The notes beneath the pieces are model-generated. The model was not told where the DNA came from and made no database searches. It saw only the letters and a list, made by a program, of their open reading frames with translations. A DNA stretch of 64,000 nucleotides, taken from assembly GCA_951799425.1 (NCBI GenBank), contig OX637393.1:22237744-22301743 (forward strand), in the 5' to 3' direction. A program made the translations under genes and the position numbers. The DNA comes from Ilex aquifolium. Its lineage: Eukaryota > Streptophyta > Magnoliopsida > Aquifoliales > Aquifoliaceae. How positions within the stretch are numbered: position 1 is the first letter of the stretch; the number at the start of each line of letters is the position of its first letter. Shown piece by piece: positions 33,401 through 43,925 of the stretch.

Positions 33401-34589
33401 ATGGAAATATCTTCTTCTCTTGGTGTGGGAGTCTTTCAAATGTTGGGATCCACTTATCCACCCCTTTCAAACCTTCCACGCTCTCTTCCTCATCTAACTT
33501 TACAAGTTCAACAAAGTCCTCCTCCATGCAGTCCAACATTCCATCTAACTCCACTTGCTCCTCAATCAAAGTGTCGATTCTATTGATCTCGTTCACCTCC
33601 ACATCATCCCCGGGTTGTTTTGCTAGGTTGAATACATTCAGCTCCATGGTCATGTTCCCAAAAGCCAACTTCATTAGACCATTCCTGCAATTAATCACTA
33701 CGTTAGCGGTAGCAAGGAAAGGTCTTCCAAGAATAACGGGGATTTGGGAATTAAGGTTAGCAACCGGGTGTGTATCTAATACAATAAAATCGACTGGAAA
33801 GTAAAAATTGTCAACTTGGACAAGCACATCTTCCACTACTCCCCTTGGTGTGCGTATGCTCCGATCCGCCAGTTGAAGTGTAACTGAGGTGGGCTTCAAC
33901 TCTTCAAGCTTGAGTTGTTGGTACACGGAGTAAGGAAGAAGATTGACGCTCGCCCCCAAGTCAAGCAATGCCTGCTCAACCCGACAATTCCCGATGGTGA
34001 TGGCAATTGTTGGACAACCGGGATCCTTGAATTTTGGAGGAGTGTTGGTCCTCAATATAGAGCTCACTTGTTCGGTGAGAAATGCCCTCTTCTGGACATT
34101 CAATTTTCTTTTCACCGTGCATAGGTCCTTCAATATTTTGGCACATGACGGAATTTGCTTGATGGCATCAAGGAGCGGGATGTTGATCTTTACCTGCTTA
34201 AACAAATCCAAAATGTCAAAATAATTAGCCACCTTGAGAGGTGGCTTCAACCGATGGGGAAAAGGGGCGGACATAGAAGGAAAGCATAAACCATCATCAA
34301 TCACATGTTCTTTATCAACCCCATCTCTCTCACTCTTTTCACTCGACTCGCCCTTGTCGACCACACTTTCTTTGGCCTCACTATCAATTTCTTTTTCTTT
34401 TGGCAATGCGGCCTTTGGTGTCAACTTTGGCACCACCATCTTTTCAATTTGTTTCCCACTCCTAAGTGTGGTGACAGCTTTGAGTTGCTCAAAACCCTCC
34501 TGGGAAGTCTCGGCCAACTCAACCACATTTTGACCTTTGGGATTTTGTTGGGGTTGAGAGGGAAATTTTCCCTTCTCTTGTTGAGACAA
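30465..34589 (-). CDS. pol: pol of element D (protease, RT, RNase H, integrase)
   Basis: 1374 codons, no internal stop. The conserved [10 protein letters not shown] segment is near residue 42. Aspartic protease D210-L-G-A; RT with [17 protein letters not shown] and FMDD at about 649-652; RNase H with [14 protein letters not shown] and [11 protein letters not shown]; integrase zinc site HSQACGGHF...CKECDRC; catalytic D in GIDFMGPF, D in ISDGGLHF and E in QDELANRE at DX35E spacing; and the module [12 protein letters not shown] at the C-terminus. All catalytic residues I can identify are present. It starts after the deleted nucleocapsid region and lies in a different frame from gag, so it could not be made as a gag-pol fusion without a frameshift. 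Confidence 0.95.
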   Translation of the reverse strand: MSQQEKGKFPSQPQQNPKGQNVVELAETSQEGFEQLKAVTTLRSGKQIEKMVVPKLTPKAALPKEKEIDSEAKESVVDKGESSEKSERDGVDKEHVIDDGLCFPSMSAPFPHRLKPPLKVANYFDILDLFKQVKINIPLLDAIKQIPSCAKILKDLCTVKRKLNVQKRAFLTEQVSSILRTNTPPKFKDPGCPTIAITIGNCRVEQALLDLGASVNLLPYSVYQQLKLEELKPTSVTLQLADRSIRTPRGVVEDVLVQVDNFYFPVDFIVLDTHPVANLNSQIPVILGRPFLATANVVINCRNGLMKLAFGNMTMELNVFNLAKQPGDDVEVNEINRIDTLIEEQVELDGMLDCMEEDFVELVKLDEEESVEGLKGVDKWIPTFERLPHQEKKIFPSDVQKPTLELKPLPSHLKYAYLGEDESFPVVISSTLDAKQEGDLLEVLRRHKGAIGWTIADIKGINPTICTHRIYLEEDAKPSRQPQRRLNPIMKDVVRDEVLKLLDVGIIFPIADSKWVSPTQVVPKKSGVTVVENEENELIPTRVITGWRVCIDYRKLNLCTRKYHFPIPFLDQVLERVAGHLFYCILDGYSGYNQIEIALEDQEKTTFTCPYGTFAYRRMPFGLCNAPGTFQRCMMGIFSDMVEKIVEVFMDDFSVFGDSFEGCLGNLKKVLERCEEKNLVLNWEKCHFMVTQGIVLGHIISAKGIEVDKSKVEAISNLPTPKVIKDIRSFLGHAGFYRRFIKNFSALARPLTNLLSKDVPFVWSDSCEASFSKLKSMLVTPPIMRPPKWDLPFELMCDASDYAVGAVLGQREDNRPYVIYYASKTLNEAQTNYTTTEKELLAVVFALDKFRSYIIGSPIIVFTDHSALKYLLSKQDAKPRLIRWILLLQEFNLIIKDKKGVENVVADHLSRLVVQEADEHIPIPDSFPDEHLLSIHSHCPWYADICNYLATGQIPPKWSPEDKMRFMADVKYFYFDNPYLFKYCPDQIMRRCVPENEQRNVLAFCHSQACGGHFSAKKTSSKILQSGFYWPSLIKDCISFCKECDRCQRLGNVTRRNMMPLSPVLVIEIFDCWGIDFMGPFPMSFGYLYILLAVDYVSKWVEAIPTKTNDHRVVVKFLKENIFSRFGMPRALISDGGLHFCNKPVASLLFKYGVTHKVSTAYHPQTNGQDELANREIKTILEKTVNPNRKDWSERLIDALWAYRTAYKTVLGMSPYRLVYGKACHLPVEMEHKAYWAIKTLNFNMRMAGTHRMLEMNELEEIRRDAYESSKISKERAKIFHDNSIVRKSFEPGQKVLLYNSRLSIFPGKLRSRWDGPYLVKVAYPNGAVEITNLKDGQTFKVNGQRLKPFFEGFENQVVEEELTDPVYPEVIEE

Positions 34590-35737
34590 CCCAATGGCAT
34601 TGGTGATCTTGGTGAGTTGGGCCGAAATGTCCTAGACAATTTGGAAATTTGGGAAAGTAGATCCTCACGATCTTTTAAGTCATACATCCCTCCCCGTGGT
34701 GGTTGACTACTCACTAGCATTGTCCTAGGTACATCACTTGGATCCCTAACATCCCACGATTGTGCATTTTCGGCCAAGGTACCAAAGTAATCAAGGGCCT
34801 CGTCAGGGTCTTTGTTCAAAAATTCACCATTGCACATCATGTCAATAAATTGCCTATGGTTTGGTGAGATTCCTTCATAGAAGAAACTCACCAATTGCCA
34901 CGATTTAAAACCATGATGTGGTATGGATTGAATCAAATCTCTATATCGCTCCCAACACTGATAGAATTGTTCATTGGGTTTTTCAGAAAAGTTTTGAATG
35001 TCTTTTTTCAATGAAGTGGTTCTATGAACCGGAAAAAACTTTTTCAAAAAGAATGAAACTATATGGTCCCAAGATAGCATGGTCCGAGGTCCCATGGAAT
35101 CAAACCAAATCTTTGCCTTACCCTCCAAGGAAAAAGAGAAAAGTTTCATCCTTGCAATCTCTTCCATGTTGTAATTTGGGATAAAGGTTGCAACTATTTC
35201 CTCATAAGACTTTAAATGACTATAAGGGTTTTCCTTCTCAACCCCATGGAATTTAGGGAGTAGTTGCAACATCCATGGTTTGATTACAAAGAGATGTGCT
35301 TGGACAGGAAGGACAAGGCATGATGGTGTGGAGCTACGGGTCGGCTGAAGGAACTCCCGCATTGTCCTTGGTGGAGGGTCAAGTTGGATGTTCCCTTCAT
35401 TCCTAGGTGGGGGAAATTGCACTCGTGGGTTGGGCATCCTAGGTTGTTGGAATCCCCCACCCATTTGCCTATTCGGGTTAGCATCCTCATTATCAAAAGC
35501 ATCGGGAGGGGGATATTGCATTCTTGGGTTAGGCATCCTATGTTCGGGTAATCCCCCACCCCTTTGAACATTTGGATTTGCACCAACATTTTCAAAATTT
35601 CCACCCCCTTGGATGTTTGGGTTGGCATCCACATTTTCAAAATTGTCACCCGCATCTTCGGGTGGGTCTTGGTCGATGTTCATGTTGGGGTCTAAGGGTT
35701 GTCTAACTAATCGGTGATAGTCGTCCCTTCCCCACAT
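34421..35737 (-). CDS. gag: gag of element D, nucleocapsid deleted
   Basis: 438 codons from ATG 35737. The first ~110 residues are rich in Asn, Gly and Pro with repeated NPN-GGG and RMPNPR blocks. The capsid core follows: [68 protein letters not shown] and [15 protein letters not shown]. After [10 protein letters not shown] (about 34657) the sequence jumps to what in relic F is 560 bp further on (QLTK-TN-IG), so the zinc knuckle and proline-rich linker are missing and the frame is shifted; the last ~70 codons are therefore out of frame with their true meaning. Without the knuckle, RNA packaging should be impaired. Confidence 0.9.
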   Translation of the reverse strand: MWGRDDYHRLVRQPLDPNMNIDQDPPEDAGDNFENVDANPNIQGGGNFENVGANPNVQRGGGLPEHRMPNPRMQYPPPDAFDNEDANPNRQMGGGFQQPRMPNPRVQFPPPRNEGNIQLDPPPRTMREFLQPTRSSTPSCLVLPVQAHLFVIKPWMLQLLPKFHGVEKENPYSHLKSYEEIVATFIPNYNMEEIARMKLFSFSLEGKAKIWFDSMGPRTMLSWDHIVSFFLKKFFPVHRTTSLKKDIQNFSEKPNEQFYQCWERYRDLIQSIPHHGFKSWQLVSFFYEGISPNHRQFIDMMCNGEFLNKDPDEALDYFGTLAENAQSWDVRDPSDVPRTMLVSSQPPRGGMYDLKDREDLLSQISKLSRTFRPNSPRSPMPLGCLNKRRENFPLNPNKIPKVKMWLSWPRLPRRVLSNSKLSPHLGVGNKLKRWWCQS

Positions 35738-35874
35738 GCAACAAGATATCTATACAAATGAAATTGTAAACAAACAAGAATATATACACGAAACAACGTA
35801 CCTCAGCCCGTGATGAAGATCACGAGACTTACCTCCATTGTTCGGAAATCACTCTCTTGGTTTGACACTTGCCT

Positions 35875-35892
35875 TCCCCGGCAACGGCGCCA
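35875..35892 (-). other. Primer-binding site of element D (tRNA-Asp type)
   Basis: Reverse strand TGGCGCCGTTGCCGGGGA, perfect, 4 nt from the LTR end. Confidence 0.95.
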
Positions 35893-35896
35893 AAAA

Positions 35897-38005
35897 TGAT
35901 TGATAAAAAACAATGTCTTTCCTAACCCTTTAACTACTATCCTTCAAATGATGCAATGTATGAGCGGAAGGAAAGATTTCTCCCCCTTTGGGATAGTGTG
36001 AAAAGAAAGGGCAATAGGAAAGGGAAATGGGATGATGTAGATATGGAATGTGTATGCACAAAAATGCTCCCCAATCGCAAGGAGACTTTCGTGAGTTGTG
36101 TTTTACTTGGAAAGTATTCCAAGGTCGATTCCACAGGGAAGGAAGTGAGCAAATGTGAAAGTGATTTAGTGCAAAAGAAAGTGTAAAATTCTTGTTGTTG
36201 GAAATTGTTTGGTGAAGTGTGTGTTGGTGAAATTAGAATGAGAAAACAAGTGTTGGCAATTCCAAGAGATCCCTCCAATGGGTATACTATCTCAACTCAA
36301 AACACTCCTCCGATTGAGCAAGAATGAACGGTTGATTCACGGGAAGCCGAGGATGATGATGGTGAGTGCCTAAGCATAAACCGTGACTAGGCCTACGGGT
36401 TATCAAAGACTCACCAAATCATCCACCTTCAATCCGGTCAAACCGAACCATGGGACTCTAAAGGGAGGGTGTAGAAAGAGTTGAAATGGTATACCCCAAT
36501 GAGGATTCCCCTTGGTCTTGCCAACAAAAAGTGCTTAGCTACTCATACTTGAACTAGACATGATAATGTAAAGGTAATGCATTCTAAGGCTATGGAGTTT
36601 TTAAGTAACTAAGTGCAAGAAATCCTAGACTAGAAGTGAATGAAATGAAAAGCTATTTTATATCTATGAACAAGAATAATCTTGAAAGCATTAATGGTAG
36701 AACATAAATGGGAGCATTCAACTAACCAAACATGAAGGGAAAACAACATTTATGGCATTCCATGAACTACTAAGATTCTTACTCAAGATTACAAGACAAA
36801 TGCAGTAAGAGAAATGGTAAAATCGTCACTTTCTCTCTCTAAAAACCACTATTCATCCTCTTCTCTGCCTAGAGCTCCTCTCTCTAAAACTATATCATAC
36901 AATACATCATCAATGAATACCCCCCCAAGGAGACTCTTGCTTTCCCCCCAAAACGTGCCTGGAGAGAGAGGGAGGTCTACAGAGTTGATCTCCATCACTA
37001 GGGGTGCAGCAACATAGGCTGGACAGGGGGTGAGGCAGAGCTGTCTGCCCACCCAGCTTCCTTCTTCTTCTCTCTCTTCATTAATTATCAAGACTCATCC
37101 AAATCAATGCAGGGGTGAGGGAGGCTCCAGGATGTGTAAGGGATGTCAGGAAGCATGTAGGAGAAGTGCATGTGGGACCCTCCAAGCCGCAAAGTTGAGT
37201 TACAGGCTGTCTGGAGAAAAGTGCAAAAACCTTCCGGAAGGTCGACATACACCTACCGGAAGGTCGCTGAAAGAACAGTTAAATGAAAAGAATCAAATGC
37301 AAGAACTTCCGGAAGGTCGACATCAGTAGCAAAAATCTTCCGGAAGGTTCATTCCAGTAGCCAAAACCTTCCGGAAGGTTCATTCCAGAAAACAAAACCT
37401 TCCGGAAGATTTTGGCAGTCAAAAAGAAACCCAAGGCAAAACCTTCCGGAAGGTCCATTCCAGTAGACAAGTCCTTCCGGAAGGTTTTACTCCAGTAGCT
37501 AAAATCTTCCGGAAGGTTCATTCCAGAAAACAAAACCTTCCGGAAGATTTTGGCAGTCAAAAAGAAACCCAAGGTAAAACCTTCCGGAAGGTCCATTCCA
37601 GTAGACAAGTCCTTCCGGAAGGTTTTACTCCAGTAGCTAAAATCTTCCGGAAGGTTCATTCCAGTGGACAAAACCTTCCGGAAGGTATTAGCTGTGAACA
37701 AGGCATCCAGGGTTTTTAGCAAAACCTTCCGGAAGGCCTACATACACCTTCCGGAAGGTTTTCAGACTGTGAGCAAAAATTGGATTTCTTTCCCCTCCAA
37801 ACCATCCTTAAAGCTACCCCATACACTCCATTAGCCTCATATAACACCATGGGGGTTTAAATCATGTCATTTACATCATTTTACATGCATTCACCCAAAA
37901 TTCCATCAAGCCACAAACAAAACCAAAACACTCCCATTTATTGACAAAAAAGGTGAAACAAAAGCACATTAGCACACCATACATGTCATTGTTATGTGCT
38001 AATCA
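35897..38005 (-). repeat. 5' LTR of element D
   Basis: 2109 bp, differing from 24015-26123 at six positions (for example 35973 and 36132). The palindrome cluster is at 37231-37757 with the same 16 sites. Flanked by CACGG 38006-38010. Confidence 0.95.
37231..37757 (-). promoter_or_regulatory. CTTCCGGAAG palindrome cluster in 5' LTR of D
   Basis: Sixteen copies at the same offsets as in the 3' LTR (add 11882). This is the copy upstream of the gag-pol message, so it is the one expected to control genomic RNA. Confidence 0.9.
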
Positions 38006-38010
38006 CACGG

Positions 38011-39004
38011 CTTTGGCGAAGCTCTAGAAAAGTGGAAGAGTTTCACTCCTCTAAGGGAAGAACGAAGCTCAAGCAATGGAAGTGAATGATACACAAATTA
38101 ACAGTAGAAGAAAGATAGTCACTTTTGGAGGGTGATCCACAACCAAAGGTAAGCTACCTCCTTCTATGCATGTAAGTGAAAACATAAGCATAAAAATACT
38201 TTTATAACAAGCTAAGAGATATTGGACTAAAGCCAACCTAATCTCTAGAATAACTACTTCATACAAGGAAATGTAAGCTAATTTTACAATATGAGTGGGA
38301 GTCTAAGCCTCCACCAACCTCTCTACTTGGTCCCCCTGAGCTCTCCAACAATGGGAGTATTTATAGGCAAGAGGAGGATAAAAGCGGGGGTGAAGGAATA
38401 GTGTATGCCGCCCAAGTCCAAGTGAAAAACCAACTACTCTGTAGGCAGTCAGTGGAGAACGTTCGAACGTGAGTTGGCATTCAAACGTTGTATCTGTTTT
38501 TGCTTTATGGGCATTCGAACGTTGTCTGGCGTTCGAACGTTGTCTGGCATTCGAACGTTTCTTCTGTCTTTGCTGTATGGGCATTTTGAACGCCATATGT
38601 GGTCTGACCTTCTCACTCAAGTGGTCTATGGTCTTCTGTGAAGTTCATTTCCACACTCTATGCAGTAGTCTGGTCCTCAATCAACTCAGGTGGACGTTCA
38701 AACGTGAGTTGGCGTTCGAACGTGATACTCAAGTGTCTCAGAGCCTCAAAGTCTTCCTTCTTGGCTGCAACATGCCTTCTCTCAGCAGTCAGGTCTGCTC
38801 ACAGTTCAAGTGGACGTTCGAACGTGAGTAGGCGTTCGAACGTTCTTGGTGTGCTCCAAGCTTCTCTAATTTTGTTCCCTAATGTGCTGGTGTTACACTC
38901 AAGTGTCATACTTATTGTTCTTTGAGTCCTTGTTCACTTAAAGACCTAAAATGACATCACTTAAACTCCATCAAAGTACAATTAGTCTTAAAAAGGCATA
39001 ATCA
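38011..39004 (-). repeat. Element B 3' LTR, proximal piece
   Basis: Continues from 24014 after D, and ends at 39004 with reverse-strand TGATTATGCC beside the polypurine tract. Palindromes are at 38460-38842 and a TATA box (TATAAATA, reverse) at 38358-38365. Together the three pieces give a ~1.9-kb LTR, as in A. Confidence 0.9.
38358..38842 (-). promoter_or_regulatory. CGTTCGAACG cluster and TATA box in LTR B
   Basis: Sites begin at 38460, 38478 (CATTCAAACG), 38512 (CATTCGAACG), 38530, 38548 (CATTCGAACG), 38695 (CGTTCAAACG), 38713, 38815 and 38833. Neighbouring sites are 18 bp apart without exception within each group, as in A. Four of nine have lost a CG by C-to-T or G-to-A change, more than in the younger A. 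Confidence 0.85.
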
Positions 39005-39040
39005 CACCCCCCAACCTAAATATTGCTAGTCTCTAGTAAT
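39005..39040 (-). other. Hairpin and polypurine tract of element B
   Basis: Reverse strand ATTACTAG-AGA-CTAGCAAT (39022-39040) then TTTAGGTTGGGGGGTG and the LTR. Same as A, with a cleaner G-run. Confidence 0.8.
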
Positions 39041-40865
39041 ACAATAATTGAAAATATACTCCTAATGCCATTTTCGTAGGTCATCCGGTTGCATTTAGCT
39101 TATGCAACAAGTCGTTGAACCCTTAGGTTTACCCTAGCGGATGAGTATTGTCTCGTAAGGGTTTCCAGTGAAGCTACCCACAAACTTCAGTCGAACAGAT
39201 ATGTATGTGAGACTCCTGGTTAAAGTAAATTAGCATCATGGTCGTTGAGACACCCAAACCTCAATTTCAACTTATATCCCGCATGCTCCTCTTTCATAGG
39301 TATTTATTCTATGCGAAAATTAGCATCAGTCACATTGGTATTTGGAATTCCCTGTGTAGTAGGAATGGCCATTCTAGAAACAAGAATTGTTAAATAACAA
39401 ACATTTCATTTTACTACCTTCCATGGATAGCTTCGATTTCACAAGCCTCTCGTAGAATGCTCTCAGCAAAAGTTCGCTCTGATTATAGTGACTTGTCTCT
39501 CACAGGGCATGTGATCAGAGGATGGCCAATCGAAAAATCACATGTGCAATTAGTATGGGAGTGAAACTTGTAGAAAGTAGACTAATCATGTTCTTGGCAT
39601 AATCTCATGGAAGAATATTGATGCAATTAAGGAAAAACTATTTAACATATCCCAACTTTTGTTTGACAACACACACATGCATCAGACTTGAGATCAATTA
39701 GGGCTTTTCATAGGTTGTAATGTGGCCAGAGGTCAGTGGCTAACGAAATGATGTCTATGGTATTCAAAAGCTATCCTCTGTTCATGTAGTGTAGCACACC
39801 TCTTTCTAGCTTTTCAACATTTTGCCCAGAAATGATATTTCTTTCTTTCATTTTTCTCATTTTTCACTTTCTTGGCAATTTCCTGCATTTTTGCTTCTTT
39901 TCTGTTTCAATTGTTCCCATCGATTTTTCTTGTAATTGAATAGTAGCCTTCATAGCTTTTTCCTTCGTCATTGCATTTCTGTATCATATTGATTTATAAG
40001 AGGGTGCAAGAAAATTAGATAGCAAAGGTATGTCAAGTATATTCTCTTGTGGCTTGGTAATCATACGTGCTATTTGGAAAAATATCGTTCATTAAAGGCT
40101 CAATCACGGTTAACTAGGGATATAATTTTGTAAAAGAAATGGCTTAAGGCTCAAAATTAAGTCAAAGATGGCCTAAGATCCTTTCTCAAGCATGTGCACA
40201 TGTATGTGTCGTATGCGAAGGTTCCCTGTGGGATATGTCAATACATCACTTTTAATTGCGTCAATCAAAGCAAGGTTAATGAGATTGTTCAAAAATTGAG
40301 AGTGAAAGACCTTACTTGAGTAAACTTTGATTGTCTCTCAAAAGTATAGCAAGGTTCAAAACTTACTATGGTATTCTTTGTCACCTCCACTGGTTATGTC
40401 AGGTTTTTTGTGGAATGTCGGTTATGTACCGATTCCATTTTCGAGTCCGATCATCTTGTACCTTAAAAATAACAAATACCGCTGTACATTTGATAATTTA
40501 AGCATAGAGAGAATACCAGTTTTCCAAGAAATGTGGTTTTTAGTCTCGGTTGATAAGTTGAGGTGTCAAACCGATCATGTGCTTAGTCACTTTAACAAAC
40601 ATTCTTAGCATCCACATTCGTTCCATCATATATCAATATTAAGCCAAATCAACCTATGCATTTAAAACAGATAAAAGTGATAAATTGAACTATTCATTTC
40701 ATAGAATATGATTTGTTCACATCAAAGATCAACGATCCAATTCATCCACAAAAAGTAACCAATCACACAAAAACTTACAATATCCTTAACAACTATCAAA
40801 GAAGAAACTCATAAAAAGAAGCAATAAACACACAAAAACCATAATCAAGAACAGGAATCCCTCTC
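39041..40865 (-). other. Conserved non-coding block of element B
   Basis: About 1.8 kb without coding potential between ORF3 and the 3' LTR, alignable with A (20052-21842), I (1-1277) and D (28376-30222). I see no promoter or additional gene in it. Confidence 0.65.
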
Positions 40866-42011
40866 TCAATCCCCTCCATCTCCACCAAGTACATTATCTC
40901 CACTAGATCCACCAGGTACACCATGTCCACCCCTCAGAAGGCCAAGGATCTCCTCCTGCTGTCGGAGAATCTTGTCTTGGTTGGCCTCGATGTCAAGCAT
41001 CATGTCTCTCAGTGATCTCCGACTGCTGGTGTTGGGGCCTGCCTCCTGTGGCTGCTTTCTCTCTTCTTCCATCTCTGTCTCCTCTTGCACATCGAGCTCC
41101 TCTTGCACCTCATCCACTCCATGGGTAGGGGGCATCTCCTGTCTGGCCGCTGGGCCGCCACTATGACCTTGGCTCCTCCGGAAGGAAGCCTTGTTCAGTG
41201 GCCCCATTGGCTTTTGGATCTCCATTTCTGGCCTCACCCTAACCCAATGATCTTTGCATATTTCAGTCACTAAGGTGCCGAAGGGAAGTGAATTCCGCTT
41301 TACATCAAACCCTTTCTTCATATCTGTCAAAACTTGGGAGGGGAGGTCAATGCTTTGCCCTTTTCCAATTGCATACAATAGTCGGGCCATGTCGGGGAGG
41401 ATTTCATTTTTTCTTCCTATCGGAGCAAAGTTGGCAACCGCAATCAAGTTCACCATCTTATATTTATCAATCAACTCTCCTTGTCTAAAGAATTTCTTTC
41501 CAGTCCAAGAAAAATTAGGCACTCCCGTCAGCTCCTTCCCCACCACATTCATCGCCACATTCTTTCTCGGGGGATAGGCGGGACTTGGTACCCGAGGCAC
41601 CTCTTGCCTTATCCCCCAAATGTAATCTTCATCCACATCGATGTGGATGCCCCTCACATAGCTTTTCAACGCCCCATTGACGATCTCGGCGTTGGATTAA
41701 AACTCCCGCACCAAGTCTACTACGGCCTCCCCTCCGTTTTGCAAATACAAGACCCAACCTCTCTTCTCCATCTCCGACATTATACCCAACTCAATAAAAT
41801 CAGTCAAAACCACATCCCCCTCACAAACCACAGCATGCTTTTGGTAGAAATTATCATACCTGTCAACTTTTAGAGCTGTGGGGAATCGGGTCTTGTCGTA
41901 TCTTAGCTTAAGGGGAGGCCTCCCCTCTCTTCCTTCAACCACCTCCTCCACAAAATTAGGTTCCTGGGTTGGTGGAATGCGCCTGGCAGGTAGCTTGAAC
42001 CTTGGAATGGT
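40866..42011 (-). pseudogene. ORF3 pseudogene of element B
   Basis: The start codon is lost: the position equal to A's ATG reads ATT (near 42009). The reading frame FKLPARR continues to a TAA at about 41697-41699, where A has Tyr of REFYSN (TAC to TAA). It then stays open to 40866. Conserved parts: KHAVVCEGDVV, VREF, YVRGIHIDVDE, LIDKYKMVNLIAVANF, LLYAIGKG. The C-terminus is intact: acidic helix, SLRDMMLDIEANQDKILRQQ and a Gly-rich tail. It shows the natural, unshifted reading of the segment that is frameshifted in A. Confidence 0.8.
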
Positions 42012-42216
42012 GTTTTTGGTTTGTGAGGTTTTTGAAAGTTTTGATTTCTTTGAAAAATGGGAGTTTTTGATATAGGAATAGTCTTGGGAGGGTTGATTTT
42101 AGGTAGAAATGGGGAATGAGGGGTGCTTTGTGGTCTGGATAGTGAAAAGGGGTTCTAGGGTTTGGGGGATTTTGAAGATTTTGGGGAGATTTGAAATGGG
42201 GAAGACGATCCAGGTT

Positions 42217-42534
42217 TTTATTGCCTGAGTCGTAACGTTCGAACGCTACTGACGTTCGAACGTGGGTATAAGGATTTTTAAAAGACCGTTCGAACGTGAG
42301 TGTCATTCGAACGTGGCCAGCCCCCAGTACTTTTGAGTTCTGTCAGAGACCAGAGTACTGTAAGGTCTTCTCGTTCGAACGATCTATTAGCGTTCGAACG
42401 TTAACTCTCGTTCGAACGTTCTATTGGCGTTCGAACGGGCTGAGCTCCCAGTACTTTTGTTTTCCATCAGAAGCTTCATCAGAGGTTAAGTACTGCAAGC
42501 AGATGACGTTCGAACGTCACTTGGCGTTCGAACG
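42217..42534 (-). promoter_or_regulatory. Internal CGTTCGAACG cluster and TATA-like box before ORF3 (element B)
   Basis: Sites begin at 42236, 42253, 42287, 42304 (CATTCGAACG), 42372, 42391, 42409, 42428, 42507 and 42525; spacings 17-19 bp within groups. An AATAAAAAC box (reverse, about 42215-42223) stands where A has TATAAAA. All but one site keep both CGs, fewer losses than in B's LTR. Confidence 0.75.
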
Positions 42535-42796
42535 TTGAATCAAAAATCAAAAATTTATGCATTACACTATACACAATCAGAGAGGGCTAAACACACAATT
42601 TTAAATCAAAAACCTATGGCATCTCAGGATAAGTCCCTACCCACGCTTTAGGTTGGCATTCTGGGACATTCATTACTCAGCCCATATTTTCATTTCAGTC
42701 AAAAGAGTTTGTACAAGAAAATTTTTACACTTTTTACAAAAATTTGGACCTTTGGCTTACATCCCAACAAAAGTATAATTTCCTACAGAAAATAAT

Positions 42797-43133
42797 CTAA
42801 TTCGAGTCTCCCTCTGTGTATGTGTAGTTCAGACCACCAGTGACTCTTCCAATTTCCTCCCTCATAAACCGGTTAAGCAAAGTACCAGAATAGCATGGCG
42901 TATCAGGGTAATCCTTACTCAGCCCATTCACTATCCAGTCTAATCGATCGAGTGCGCGACCGGAAATTGGTTCAAAACACTGGTTATATCTTTTCTCATG
43001 AAAGACTGCCACACTATTTACAAGCACCAAGTCTTTTGGCACGACGGCGTTTAGCAAAGGTGTTTCTGCCATAGAGGGGTTTCGCTTAATTTTCTTGGAT
43101 TTCGGCCTTTCTTACCAGTCTTGCTTTTCTCAT
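42797..43133 (-). pseudogene. Small Arg/Cys-rich ORF of element B, broken
   Basis: Counterpart of 17786-18124 in A. ATG 43133 opens MRKARLVRKAEI and ends at the same codon with TAA (43086-43088). The following frame reads KPLYGRNTFAKRRRAKRLGACK, then has a TAG in place of A's Gln, and a frameshift. The block HEKRYNQC, ISGRALDRLDWIVNGLSKDY and LNRFMREEIG is then intact to 42797. Confidence 0.55.
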
Positions 43134-43411
43134 GATCACAATATGCACATCAAATAAAAAAGTGTGTAGAACTCCTAGACTAAACCAAAAAAGTTTAACA
43201 TCCATACTTTCTAAGCTTTAAGACTCACTATCTGGTTCTTTAATGTCTGCCAATCACAAAGACGATTGAAGCTGACTCACAGACATAATCATCAATTTAT
43301 ACAAGGCAAGGTATATAATATGATCAGAACAACAACAACAACAACAAAAACAACAACAAAATTTTTTAAAAATTTACAGGCACATGGTGGCAAATATGAA
43401 CTGTAGTTCTC

Positions 43412-43440
43412 ACCCCCCAACCTAAACATTACATTGTCTC
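43412..43440 (-). other. PPT-like tract after pol (element B)
   Basis: Reverse strand: GAGACAATGTAATG then TTTAGGTTGGGGGGTGA, like A 17484-17516. A CAA-repeat run lies nearby (43328-43360). Confidence 0.65.
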
Positions 43441-43925
43441 CAATGTTTCGAATTTACCAGTTTACGGATCTTGGAGATGAGGTTGAAAGGTAGAGATCTG
43501 TTCATCTGCTGAAACCTACAAATAAGAATACACAAATTACTCATCTTTTCGCAGATTTGGGTTTCGGGTAGGTTGAAAATCCTTGTGTGTGAGTGCGAAC
43601 AAAAGAAGAACACGCGTGAGCAAATATAAGATTAAAACGTAAAACATGAAGCAAAAGATTGTGTTCGTAGAATGTGTGGTCATGGGTTGTTTATCAGATA
43701 ACAGAGGAAATGAAGAAGAAAAGGAAGAAAAAGAAGAAGAAGAAGAAGGAATGGGGGGGCCAACAGCGGTGGCTGGGAAAAAGAGGAAAAAGAATGGGAG
43801 CGTTATAAAGGCTCCCCATCGGGTCCGGTCAGGTTGGATATTTCCTGACCTGATCCAATTGAGTGTCGGCAGGCACGAATCTCGGAGGAGTATTATGGTT
43901 CCATTAAAAGAATGGTTTCCACATT

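Larger units (their letters stand above)
24015..38005 (-). mobile_element. Element D: complete, youngest Athila-type element
   Basis: A 14.0-kb reverse-strand element. The LTRs are 24015-26123 (3') and 35897-38005 (5'), both 2109 bp, with only six differences by eye, all transitions (0.28%, roughly 0.1 million years at 1.3e-8). CACGG duplications lie at 24010-24014 and 38006-38010. Order on its strand: 5' LTR, primer-binding site, gag, pol, PPT-like tract, conserved non-coding block, palindrome cluster, ORF3, hairpin/PPT, 3' LTR. Despite its youth it lacks the nucleocapsid zinc knuckle, has gag and pol in different frames, and has two stops in ORF3. It may have been moved by proteins of another copy. 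Confidence 0.95.
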
